From UBA3951 sp050952125 (GTDB lineage Bacteria; Bacillota; Sulfobacillia; Fermentithermobacillales; Fermentithermobacillaceae), in contig JBMNKK010000003.1 of assembly GCA_050952125.1 (NCBI GenBank), positions 558,001-622,000 on the forward strand: 64,000 nt of DNA, read 5' to 3'. Shown in pieces: positions 51,887 through 59,588 of this stretch. Position 1 is the stretch's first letter. The number at the start of each line of letters is the position of its first letter. The translations under genes and the position numbers were made by a program. The notes below the pieces were generated by a model. It saw only the letters and a list, made by a program, of their open reading frames with translations, did no database searches and was not told the origin of the DNA.

Positions 51887-53017
51887 TTAGTCAAGCAAGC
51901 CGAGTTGTTTCAGGACCCTGTGGGAGTTGCCGCCGTCAAGGTAGCTATTATGCTCTCGATTCGCAGCAGCTCGGGCTTCTCGGTAGTCGTCAACCCCCAC
52001 GCTAAGCTGGACTAGGAACTGGAGCAGGTCGTCGAACGTTGTTGCCCTGAAGCCGGGCATCATTGATTCCGCGTTTTCGTAGATGAACCCTCTCTTTGAT
52101 GCGTAGAGCTGCATGTCATCGTATGCGAAACACATCGGCCGGTCGAGCACTGAGTAGTCTATAGAAACTGAGGAATAGTCCGTTATAAGGGCATCACACT
52201 GCGCTAGCAAAGAGTACAGGGGCTCTCCAGTCTTGGTGATGTGTTCCGAAGTCCACGTCTTCACGTTGCTTAGTTCGATATCTGGCATATTGACATCTTG
52301 CAGAGAATGGTACTTAACGATGAGAAGGATTCCAAGGCTGCGTAGATGCTCGTCTAGAACCTTAATGTTCTTTTCTGTTAACAAGGGTATTCCAAATTCG
52401 TAGGCTGCTCCGTCGTCGCCCTGCTCCGCAATTCGCGATGTTCTATAAGTGGGCATCCACATCACTACCATCTTGTAGTCTGACTTATTGATGCCAGTCT
52501 TCTTTAGCACGTCCTTCCCGCTGAAAAAGTAGTCATTTCTCGGTTCCCCCGTTACCAAGACATTCTGAGCAGGAACTCCAAAAGCGCGAGCCAGGATGGG
52601 CACGAAAAACGGGGAGGAAGAGATAACGTACGTCGCCGTTGGCCGTTTGTCTCCTACGGATTCCGAGTAGTACCCGAATTTCTTAATCGGCATGCCATGC
52701 CAGAGGTTCACCGAGATCTGGTCCCTTGTCATCCAAGAACCGTATAACCCGACATCATACATCACGTATTTTGACCGTAGGAACCGCCAGATAGAAAGCA
52801 GTGACTTATGCTTGACATGCTCTATGTTGGCAGCTTCATAATCCGCCAATCCGGAGCCGTCCAAGATGATTCTATAGTCCTGAGCAGTGTCATGTCTGAG
52901 AAACTCTTCGAAGACGGCTGCTACATTGTCTTTGAAGGGCCAGGCCGATGAAAAGAAGATCTGGCGTTCCACCTTGGGGATAATAGCATTCAGGATATTG
53001 AGTATCGTCCTTATCAT
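51887..53017 (-). CDS. CDP-glycerol/polyol phosphotransferase family protein (TagF/TarL-like)
   Basis: A 376-residue peripheral membrane enzyme of the CDP-glycerol glycerophosphotransferase fold. It has NLWHGMPIKKFGYYSES, TGEPRNDYFF, MWMPTYRTSR and CDALITDYSSVSIDYSVLDR. The His in WHG and the DYSSV segment are the usual catalytic and CDP-binding sites. Family members add polyol phosphates, or related units, to a glycan or teichoic acid chain. It is convergent with the polymerase gene and leads away from the CDP-sugar genes at 53091-55330, which could supply its substrate. Confidence 0.9.
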   Translation of the reverse strand: MIRTILNILNAIIPKVERQIFFSSAWPFKDNVAAVFEEFLRHDTAQDYRIILDGSGLADYEAANIEHVKHKSLLSIWRFLRSKYVMYDVGLYGSWMTRDQISVNLWHGMPIKKFGYYSESVGDKRPTATYVISSSPFFVPILARAFGVPAQNVLVTGEPRNDYFFSGKDVLKKTGINKSDYKMVVMWMPTYRTSRIAEQGDDGAAYEFGIPLLTEKNIKVLDEHLRSLGILLIVKYHSLQDVNMPDIELSNVKTWTSEHITKTGEPLYSLLAQCDALITDYSSVSIDYSVLDRPMCFAYDDMQLYASKRGFIYENAESMMPGFRATTFDDLLQFLVQLSVGVDDYREARAAANREHNSYLDGGNSHRVLKQLGLLD

Positions 53018-53090
53018 GAGTGTCCCCTTCCAATGACTGTCGGCTTAAGCCTCGCTCATAGCAACAGCCTAACGTCGAGAGAGTCTCCCA

Positions 53091-54608
53091 TTACGTGTAT
53101 ACCTCGCTATTGGCAATCGCGTAGAACTTGCTCCATCGCCTGAAGGCCTCCGCGTACTCCTTGCCAGCCTTCTCATTGGGCATGTAGGTCTTGCTTATGC
53201 GGACGCACTTGCCAACAGCATCAGCGCAGTTCTCAAATAACCCGGCACCAATGCCAGCACACATTGCAGCTCCCAAGGAGCCAAGCTCGGACACCTCTGT
53301 GATCTCAACAGGTCTCTGCAAGATATCGGCGAACATCTGACACCACATCGGGCTCTTTGCTACTCCGCCACAGAGCCTGATGCGCTTAATCTCGCCAGAA
53401 AGCTCCTCGTTCATCGTGAGGATGTCCTTCATTTCGAAGCAAATGCCTTCAAGTATCGCTTCCGCGATATCTGCCTTGGTGGTGCCAAGATTAATGCCAA
53501 AGAGAGTACCTCTGGCCTTTTCGTTCTTCACACGTGTGTGAGACCCCTGAAAGCACGTAAGTGCAGTTACACCGTTGGCCCCAGGCCGCGAACGCGCAGC
53601 AGTCGCTGTAATGATGCCGTAGGGGTCTACGCCCATAAGCTTGCCGGTAGCTACTTCCATCGAGCACATTTCATCGCGGAACCATCTGAAAGAGGATGCT
53701 CCGGTATTCGTCATGATATAGAACTGCCAGTTACCGAAGCCCGGATTGCTTCTGACCGTTATCCTCTTGTTCGGATCAAGCGTCATCCTATCGGTCACGA
53801 GTATGGAGACACCTGCGGTTCCCATGATAAGAACTTGCGTACCAGGATCTTTAGCACCTGCCCCTATCGTGCAGCAGTTGGTGTCAAGTCCACCAAGGCA
53901 CACCTTACATCCGACAGGCAATCCCGTTTTTCTCGATACGTCTTCTGTTACAAATCCAACAACCTTCCCAGGCTCATGTACGATCGTGGGTAACATAGAT
54001 TCATTAACGTTGTACACGCTCATGAGCCTCTTGTCCCACTCACTATCCTCCATGCGAGCCATGCTCAAAAAGTTGGCACTACCCTCGTCAATGTAGAAGC
54101 CGTCTGCACCATACTGTCTGAGGAAGTAGTCCTGATGAGAGCAACAACGTTTCACTCTTGCCCACGCCTCAGGTTCGTTCTTCTGCAACCAATTGAGCAC
54201 TGGGATATTGTACGTACCAAACATCATGCCGCTAAGCTTCCAGTACTCGTCGGAGTCGATGCTCTTCTGCATTTCTGGAAGGATATCAACGTAACGAAGG
54301 TCTTGCCATCCAATCGTCTTGTCCCTTACCGGCTTCTCATTTTCGTCCAAAAGAACCATCGTTATGCCCTGGTTTGAATGGCTTACTCCCACTATATCTT
54401 TGGGGTCAACGCGAGAGATCTCGATTGCCTCTTTGCAGGCGGCGAACACGCAGTCTTTGATCTCCTCGATATCCTGTTCAACCCACCCAGGGTGAGGATA
54501 GTAGCTAGGATACTCTCTGGATGCGCTAGCTATAAGGTCGCCTGATTCGCTGAACAAGCATGCCTTGCAGCCTGTAGTCCCCTCATCAATTCCCATCAGG
54601 TATCTCAA
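53091..54608 (-). CDS. FGGY-family carbohydrate kinase
   Basis: A 505-residue sugar or polyol kinase. The N-terminal domain has GIDEGTTGCKACLFSESGDL and GVSHSNQGITMVLLDENEKP. The second domain has GGLDTNCCTIGAG, MGTAGVSILVTDRM and the ATP-site motif LCGGVAKSPMWCQMFADILQ. The FGGY signature area lies near GLPVGCKVCLGGLD. The 4 nt overlap with the downstream end of the cytidylyltransferase-like gene implies a joint pathway: phosphorylate a sugar or polyol, then activate it with CTP. Substrate is unknown; glycerol, ribitol, ribulose, xylulose or a heptulose are all possible for this family. Confidence 0.9.
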   Translation of the reverse strand: MRYLMGIDEGTTGCKACLFSESGDLIASASREYPSYYPHPGWVEQDIEEIKDCVFAACKEAIEISRVDPKDIVGVSHSNQGITMVLLDENEKPVRDKTIGWQDLRYVDILPEMQKSIDSDEYWKLSGMMFGTYNIPVLNWLQKNEPEAWARVKRCCSHQDYFLRQYGADGFYIDEGSANFLSMARMEDSEWDKRLMSVYNVNESMLPTIVHEPGKVVGFVTEDVSRKTGLPVGCKVCLGGLDTNCCTIGAGAKDPGTQVLIMGTAGVSILVTDRMTLDPNKRITVRSNPGFGNWQFYIMTNTGASSFRWFRDEMCSMEVATGKLMGVDPYGIITATAARSRPGANGVTALTCFQGSHTRVKNEKARGTLFGINLGTTKADIAEAILEGICFEMKDILTMNEELSGEIKRIRLCGGVAKSPMWCQMFADILQRPVEITEVSELGSLGAAMCAGIGAGLFENCADAVGKCVRISKTYMPNEKAGKEYAEAFRRWSKFYAIANSEVYT

Positions 54609-55330
54609 GCCCGTTCCTCCCCTTTTTCCTTCTGAAACCTCAAGCAGGCCTCGATTATCTCAAGATCTTCTTGCGTCGTCACGTGGAGCTTGTTTCTGGG
54701 TGTATCCTTCGACAAGTACAGCGTCTCTCCTAAAGCCAGGAACAGAGTTGGCGCATATGACGTAGGGGAAGTCTGGATGTTCTCTGCATATGCCCTGCGG
54801 TATAACCTATAGAAGGTTCCGAACGGAGCCGTCCAAGGCATATTAAGAGTCTTATGTATCTCCTTGTATTCAATATGGTTCGCTGTCAGGCCATCCGAGG
54901 TCCTTGCTAGGTTGTAGATGCATTGCATTGCAGCGAAAGCATTGCCATGTTCTTTGCAAACCCGTAGCGAGTCCGCGATAATGTCATCATCTACAAACAC
55001 GCTTGTACTCATTCCAAACATCAAAACATCACTGTCAGAGCAAATTCCCTCAAGACTGAAGATGCCGTTTCGTGTTGACTCTTGGCAGGACGCACCGCCG
55101 GGAACTACCCACCGGAGCTTGTTGATGCCCCACTTCTCTGCATACTCCCACACGGTAGGGATATACTCCGGAACACTGACAACCTGAATCGCATCAATGT
55201 GGCTGGAGCGCTCATAGACCTCAAGAGCGTGAACTATTAGAGGTTTTCCTAACACATCCATAAACTGCTTCGGAACGGGTGAGCCTAAACGCTGGCCAGT
55301 GCCACCGGCAAGTATCGACGCAATGATCAT
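54605..55330 (-). CDS. IspD/TarI-like cytidylyltransferase
   Basis: A 241-residue nucleotidyltransferase of the IspD/TarI type. The CTP-binding loop is ILAGGTGQRLGSPVPKQF, followed by KPLIVHALEVYERSSHID and the GGASCQESTRNGIFSLE segment. In IspD/TarI the next motif is normally HDAVRP; here it reads MFGMSTSVFVDDD, so the His-Asp of that motif is not kept. That makes MEP synthesis unlikely. Pairing with the kinase gene favours production of a CDP-activated polyol or sugar. It starts the leftward unit. Confidence 0.85.
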   Translation of the reverse strand: MIIASILAGGTGQRLGSPVPKQFMDVLGKPLIVHALEVYERSSHIDAIQVVSVPEYIPTVWEYAEKWGINKLRWVVPGGASCQESTRNGIFSLEGICSDSDVLMFGMSTSVFVDDDIIADSLRVCKEHGNAFAAMQCIYNLARTSDGLTANHIEYKEIHKTLNMPWTAPFGTFYRLYRRAYAENIQTSPTSYAPTLFLALGETLYLSKDTPRNKLHVTTQEDLEIIEACLRFQKEKGEERA

Positions 55331-55844
55331 TCCTGTCCGATCTCCTTTGTCGCATGGCCCCGAAAGACGTAAGTTTTCCCTGCCAGGACTATGGGACTAT
55401 TATGCCATAGCCTTCCTTTGCAACCAACTACATCATCGCGTGACAGTTACGAGGATTTCCTGTCAGAAACTATCGGAACGTCCACAAACCAATATCCATC
55501 CCTAAGCACGGGCTGTCCAAAGCGTACACTGATTGACCGATTGAACAGCGGCCCTCCGTCACAACTGTATGGAACTCTCCCTCAAGCGTCATGGTAAGCC
55601 GCCGTCAGCAGATCACATGCTTTCATAGCACACACTCCCGGAACCAGATGCCGCACTCATTCTAGCGGATCGAGGTGTACTAGCGTCTGCATGAACAGTC
55701 AGACCAAACGGGCCCGTAGTTACATGGGCTAAGATAGGGACGGAACTCATCTCATTCCGTCAGCGTCAAGAACGGGGAGACTGTCACGGTGCCTCTTTGA
55801 GACACTTACAAAAACACTCGGCACCCGGGGCGTGATTGATCTAG
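55331..55844. other. Intergenic region, no feature recognised
   Basis: About 510 nt between the divergent cytidylyltransferase and YdcF-like genes. Short frames exist on both strands (for example about 40 codons leftward from 55596), none with a recognisable product. It should hold promoters for both flanking genes. I see no clear hairpin or repeat. Confidence 0.35.
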
Positions 55845-56420
55845 ATGACCAGGAAGAAGACCGTCATTGTGCTGCTCCTGACACCGCTGTTGATCGCGGG
55901 TACCCTGCTGGCATGGATATCGTGGTTCGGAGCCGCTCCTCGCTTCGAAAAGTCAGACTGCATAATCGTGCTTGGATGCCGGCTCTACGGCACCGTTCCC
56001 AGCCCTTTTCTTAAGGCCAGGCTTGATGAAGGATTGCGGCTCTACAACGAAGGTTGCGCCCGCTACATAGTCGTGTCCGGCGGCCAGGGGCCGGGGGAGG
56101 ACATTTCCGAGGCCCGGGCCATGAAGCAGTACCTTGTTGCGAACGGTGTTGACGAGTCGCATGTCATTGAGGAAGACAAATCGACGTCGACAGAAACAAA
56201 CCTCAGATTCTCCCTCGAAAAGATGAAGGAGCGCGGGCTTGAGACCGCCATAGTAGTATCGAACAACTACCATCTGGCGAGGGCTGCCCTCATAGCAGGG
56301 AGGATAGGCCTGGATGCCGGCTATTCGGGAGTCCGCCTGCCTCAGTACAGGCAGGTGGAGATGAGCGGCCTCATTCGTGAGATACCCGCATTCGTCTATG
56401 CCCTCCTGATAGTCTGGTGA
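55845..56420 (+). CDS. YdcF/SanA-like DUF218 protein
   Basis: A 191-residue protein with an N-terminal membrane anchor (about 6-27) and an extracytoplasmic DUF218 domain. It has CIIVLGCRLYGTVPSPFLKA, YIVVSGGQGPGEDISEA, ESTSTETN-type motif (here EDKSTSTETNLRFS) and VVSNNYHLARA. The family is linked to cell-envelope integrity and vancomycin tolerance (SanA, YdcF), with biochemical role unsettled. It stands alone next to the polysaccharide cluster. Confidence 0.9.
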   Translation: MTRKKTVIVLLLTPLLIAGTLLAWISWFGAAPRFEKSDCIIVLGCRLYGTVPSPFLKARLDEGLRLYNEGCARYIVVSGGQGPGEDISEARAMKQYLVANGVDESHVIEEDKSTSTETNLRFSLEKMKERGLETAIVVSNNYHLARAALIAGRIGLDAGYSGVRLPQYRQVEMSGLIREIPAFVYALLIVW

Positions 56421-56530
56421 CTAAGGCAGAACAAAGCATCCGTTGTAGTCGGTGTGGTCGCCCATGAGGCTCATTCTTCCATGGACGAAAAAGACACACA
56501 CATTCCCCACCAACTGCCGCTGCCCCTCCA

Positions 56531-57838
56531 CTACCACCTCTTATCCCAACAACAATGCTTCGCCTTACGCCCGCTCCCGCAGGGGCACGGGTCGTTCCGT
56601 CCAACCCCTCGCCAGCGGGCCTGCGCTTCGGCTCGCAGCTGAGCCATGATGGCGGCCGGTGTCCGCCCCATTCGCCTTAGCTCGACAATGCGCCGGAGCG
56701 GCTCTTCCGCGTGGGCGAAAAACCTCCTGAGGCCGTCGCACAGGTAGTTTAGTCCCGTCTCGCCATCCTCGGTGCTGGCGAACCGGTCTTTGGGGCACCC
56801 GCCGTTGCAGATGTCAAGCCACGCGCAAGCGCGGCACTGCCGGGGCAAGCGATCCCGCTTGGCATCGCCGAAACTGCGCTGTACCGGCGAGTCGACCAAC
56901 TCGGCCAGAGACGAACTCTCGATGTCGCCGATGCGGTGCTCCGGCGTCACAAAGTGATCGCAGGAATAGACTGCGCCGTCCTGCTCAACGATGAGCACGC
57001 GGCCGCAGGTCGGGGCCATCCAGCAAAGGTTGGTGCTCCCTCCCGACCATACGAGCCCCATCTCGGCAACCTGCTGGATCTCGAGGCGCCCAATATCGTT
57101 CCGCACCCACTCATCGAAAACAGCGCAGAGGAAATCGCCGTAGCCCTCGGGAGTGACCGAATCGGGTGTTACCCGCCCATCCGCATCGCGGCGCACGATG
57201 GGGATGAACTGCATCCACCCGGTATCCAGGTCTCTCAGGGCCCGGTAGACAGCCACGGGGTCCTCAGCGGCCGTGGATGTCACCGTACACAAGAGATCCG
57301 GCTGGATGCCGTGGGCCTTAAGACGCCGGGCAGCCTGAGCCACCCGCTCATAGGTGCCGCGTCCGCCGCGGTCTTTCCTGTAAGTGTCATGGACGCTCCG
57401 CGTGCCGTCGATGCTCAGGCCCACATCGAAGCGGGCGTCCGCGAGGAACGAACACCACGCGTCATCCAGCAGGATGCCGTTTGTCTGCAAGTTGTTCCAA
57501 CAGCTCCAGCCGGGCGGAAGGTAACGCCGCTGGAGTTCCACGGCCTTGCGGTAGAAGTCAAGGCCGGCCAGCGTTGGTTCTCCGCCGTGCCAGATGAACG
57601 ACACGACCGGCCCGGGGCTGGCCTCAATGTATTGCCTGATGTAGGTCTCCAGAAGGCCGTCCGACATCTTCGGCGGGAGCTCTCCGCCGTACATGCCCTC
57701 GGTCTCCAAGTAATAGCAGTAGCTGCAGGCCAGGTTACACCGCGGCCCGACCGGCTTCGCCATGACTGTGAACGGTTCTACGGCTACGCTGCATCTGGGT
57801 ACCGGCGCACCACCCTTCCGCGATCGCTCGGGCATCAC
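56531..57838 (-). CDS. Anaerobic sulfatase-maturase-like SPASM radical-SAM enzyme with SEC-C tail
   Basis: A 435-residue radical-SAM enzyme. The cluster motif C-x3-C-x2-C is Cys34, Cys38 and Cys41 in CNLACSYCYYLE. SFIWHGGEPTL and VGLSIDGTRSVHDTYRKDRG are typical of anaerobic sulfatase-maturating enzymes, and SPASM cysteines follow (CWMAPTCGR, CDHF, CRACAWLDICNGGCPKD). The C-terminal SEC-C zinc motif (DPCPCGSGRKAKHCC, about 412-428) is an unusual addition. The usual product is a formylglycine residue in a sulfatase, but no sulfatase gene is seen here, so the target may be another peptide. GTG 57838 overlaps the upstream stop; ATG 57835 is an alternative. Confidence 0.9.
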   Translation of the reverse strand: MMPERSRKGGAPVPRCSVAVEPFTVMAKPVGPRCNLACSYCYYLETEGMYGGELPPKMSDGLLETYIRQYIEASPGPVVSFIWHGGEPTLAGLDFYRKAVELQRRYLPPGWSCWNNLQTNGILLDDAWCSFLADARFDVGLSIDGTRSVHDTYRKDRGGRGTYERVAQAARRLKAHGIQPDLLCTVTSTAAEDPVAVYRALRDLDTGWMQFIPIVRRDADGRVTPDSVTPEGYGDFLCAVFDEWVRNDIGRLEIQQVAEMGLVWSGGSTNLCWMAPTCGRVLIVEQDGAVYSCDHFVTPEHRIGDIESSSLAELVDSPVQRSFGDAKRDRLPRQCRACAWLDICNGGCPKDRFASTEDGETGLNYLCDGLRRFFAHAEEPLRRIVELRRMGRTPAAIMAQLRAEAQARWRGVGRNDPCPCGSGRKAKHCCWDKRW

Positions 57839-58611
57839 TATGTCTGACCGCCGAGATGCTTGCCGAAGAAGTCAAAGACTTTCTCCCACGAATCCATCGC
57901 CTGCCGCGGCCGGTAGCGCTCGGTATGGTAGTACCAGAACCCGTGTCCCGCGCCGTCGTAGCGGTGGAACTCGTAGTCCTTCCCGTGCTGCTTAAGCGCC
58001 GCTTCGTGGATATCCACCTCTTCAGGCGAAGGAGACTGATCGTCGTTTCCGAAGATGCCCAACAGCGGGCACGCCAGCTGCTCGGTGTAGTCGATTGGCG
58101 CCACGGGTCGCGCAGGCGTCAGTTTCTCCTTGGAGGCAACCACAAGGCCGCCCCAGCAGTCGACGGCCGCATCGATGCCGTTCACCTTGCACGCGGCCAA
58201 GAACGCGTGGCGGCCGCCGGAGCAGGTGCCGATCACACCTACTCTGCCGTTCGAATAAGGCAGACTCTTAAGGAGTTTCAGGGCCCCCTCGCAATCCCCC
58301 ATCACGCTGTCGTCGGGAACACCGCCTGCCGCGCGGGCCTTTGCCGCGATTTCGTCAGGTGTTCCGTGTCCGAAGCGGCAGTAGATGTCGGGGCAGAGGG
58401 CCAGGTAACCGTGATGGGCGAAACGGCGGGTCGTCTCGCGATAGAACTCATCCCACCCGGGCACATGCGGAATCAATATGACGCCGGGGTACGGACCCTC
58501 CCCAAGGGGGCGCGCAAAGTAGGCGTGGATGCGGTCGCCGTTGTAGCCGGACATCGTGATTGTCTCAGCCAGCATCCCTTCATACGCATCCGTTCGGTTG
58601 CTGTTCCACAT
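57838..58611 (-). CDS. Dienelactone hydrolase family protein
   Basis: A 257-residue alpha/beta hydrolase of the DLH type. The nucleophile elbow is GTCSGG with Cys as nucleophile, as in dienelactone hydrolases. The Asp lies in FGNDDQSPS and the His in DGAGHGFWY. HVPGWDEFYRETTRRFAHHG is the usual early segment. It has no signal peptide. ATG 58611 is chosen because GGAGG lies 7 nt upstream. The stop overlaps the start of the radical-SAM gene, so the two are translationally coupled. Natural substrate unknown. The 260 nt upstream are the divergent promoter region for the response regulator. Confidence 0.9.
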   Translation of the reverse strand: MWNSNRTDAYEGMLAETITMSGYNGDRIHAYFARPLGEGPYPGVILIPHVPGWDEFYRETTRRFAHHGYLALCPDIYCRFGHGTPDEIAAKARAAGGVPDDSVMGDCEGALKLLKSLPYSNGRVGVIGTCSGGRHAFLAACKVNGIDAAVDCWGGLVVASKEKLTPARPVAPIDYTEQLACPLLGIFGNDDQSPSPEEVDIHEAALKQHGKDYEFHRYDGAGHGFWYYHTERYRPRQAMDSWEKVFDFFGKHLGGQT

Positions 58612-58871
58612 ATGAGGACCTCCTTTCAACCCTCTTGTTCAACTCTCTCGTGTGTCTCCTATCCCTTCTTCGCGATGAATGGCAAGACCTGCCATGATTA
58701 TGGCCTATCGATGCTCCTCATTGAGTACGAGATAGTGAAGTTCGCTCCTTAATGTAAGATATCCTTAAGAAACAAGTCCGGTTGTTTGTAGGTTCCGCCC
58801 CTTAACATTCCGATGAGGCTTCCGGGTTTCAGGTACTCGGATGAGGCGACCGGGTCGTATGAAAACAAAGC

Positions 58872-59588
58872 GTGGGTGACGTCAAGTTGCAGAATCAGTG
58901 TGTGCTTGTGGTGGATGACGACAAGGAGATCGTGAACGCCATTGCCATCAATCTCGAGAAGGATGGCTATCACGCGGTAAAGGCGTACGACGGCCTTCAG
59001 GCTCTGGAGGTGCTGAACTCGCGTACGGTGCACCTGATCATCCTGGATATCATGATGCCGAGAATGGACGGACTCTCCGCCACACTGAAAATCCGCGAGC
59101 AGAAGAACATCCCCATCATAGTCCTGTCTGCTAAGTCCGAGGATACCGACAAGATCCTGGGATTGTCCATGGGCGCCGACGACTATGTCACCAAACCGTT
59201 TAACGCCGCCGAGCTGATGGCCCGGGTCAGGTCCCAACTCAGGCGCTACATGACGCTGGGAGACATCAACGCCAAGAGCAGGTCCAACATCCTGCGGTCA
59301 GGCGGGCTCTCCTTCGACGTGGAGAGCCGCACGCTCAGCGTTGACGGCGAACCGGTGAGACTTACCGCCACGGAGACAGGGATCGTCGAACTGCTCATGC
59401 GTCATCCCGGCCGGATCTTCCCTGCCGAGGAAATCTACGAGCGTGTCTGGAGAGAGCAGGCCTACCGGGTTGAGAACACGGTAATGGTCCACGTCCGCCG
59501 CATCCGCGAGAAGATCGAGATAAACCCCAAGGAGCCAAAATACCTGAAGGTGGTATGGGGCATTGGATACAAGATCGAGAAGTACTGA
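58872..59588 (+). CDS. OmpR/PhoB-family response regulator
   Basis: A 238-residue regulator. The receiver domain (about 10-122) has VLVVDDDKEI, phosphoacceptor Asp59 in LIILDIMMPRMDG, and Lys in YVTKPF. The winged-helix domain (about 140-236) has LSFDVESRTLSVDGEPVRLT and VENTVMVHVRRIREKI. The start is uncertain: GTG 58872 has only a weak ribosome site, and a TTG seven codons later would also fit. It overlaps the kinase gene by 26 nt, giving a two-component pair. Targets are unknown; the nearby envelope genes are possible. Confidence 0.93.
   Translation: MGDVKLQNQCVLVVDDDKEIVNAIAINLEKDGYHAVKAYDGLQALEVLNSRTVHLIILDIMMPRMDGLSATLKIREQKNIPIIVLSAKSEDTDKILGLSMGADDYVTKPFNAAELMARVRSQLRRYMTLGDINAKSRSNILRSGGLSFDVESRTLSVDGEPVRLTATETGIVELLMRHPGRIFPAEEIYERVWREQAYRVENTVMVHVRRIREKIEINPKEPKYLKVVWGIGYKIEKY

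Noticed and set aside
56936..57847. A 303-codon plus-strand open frame
   Set aside because: It is antisense to the radical-SAM gene, whose Cys motifs make that strand the coding one.
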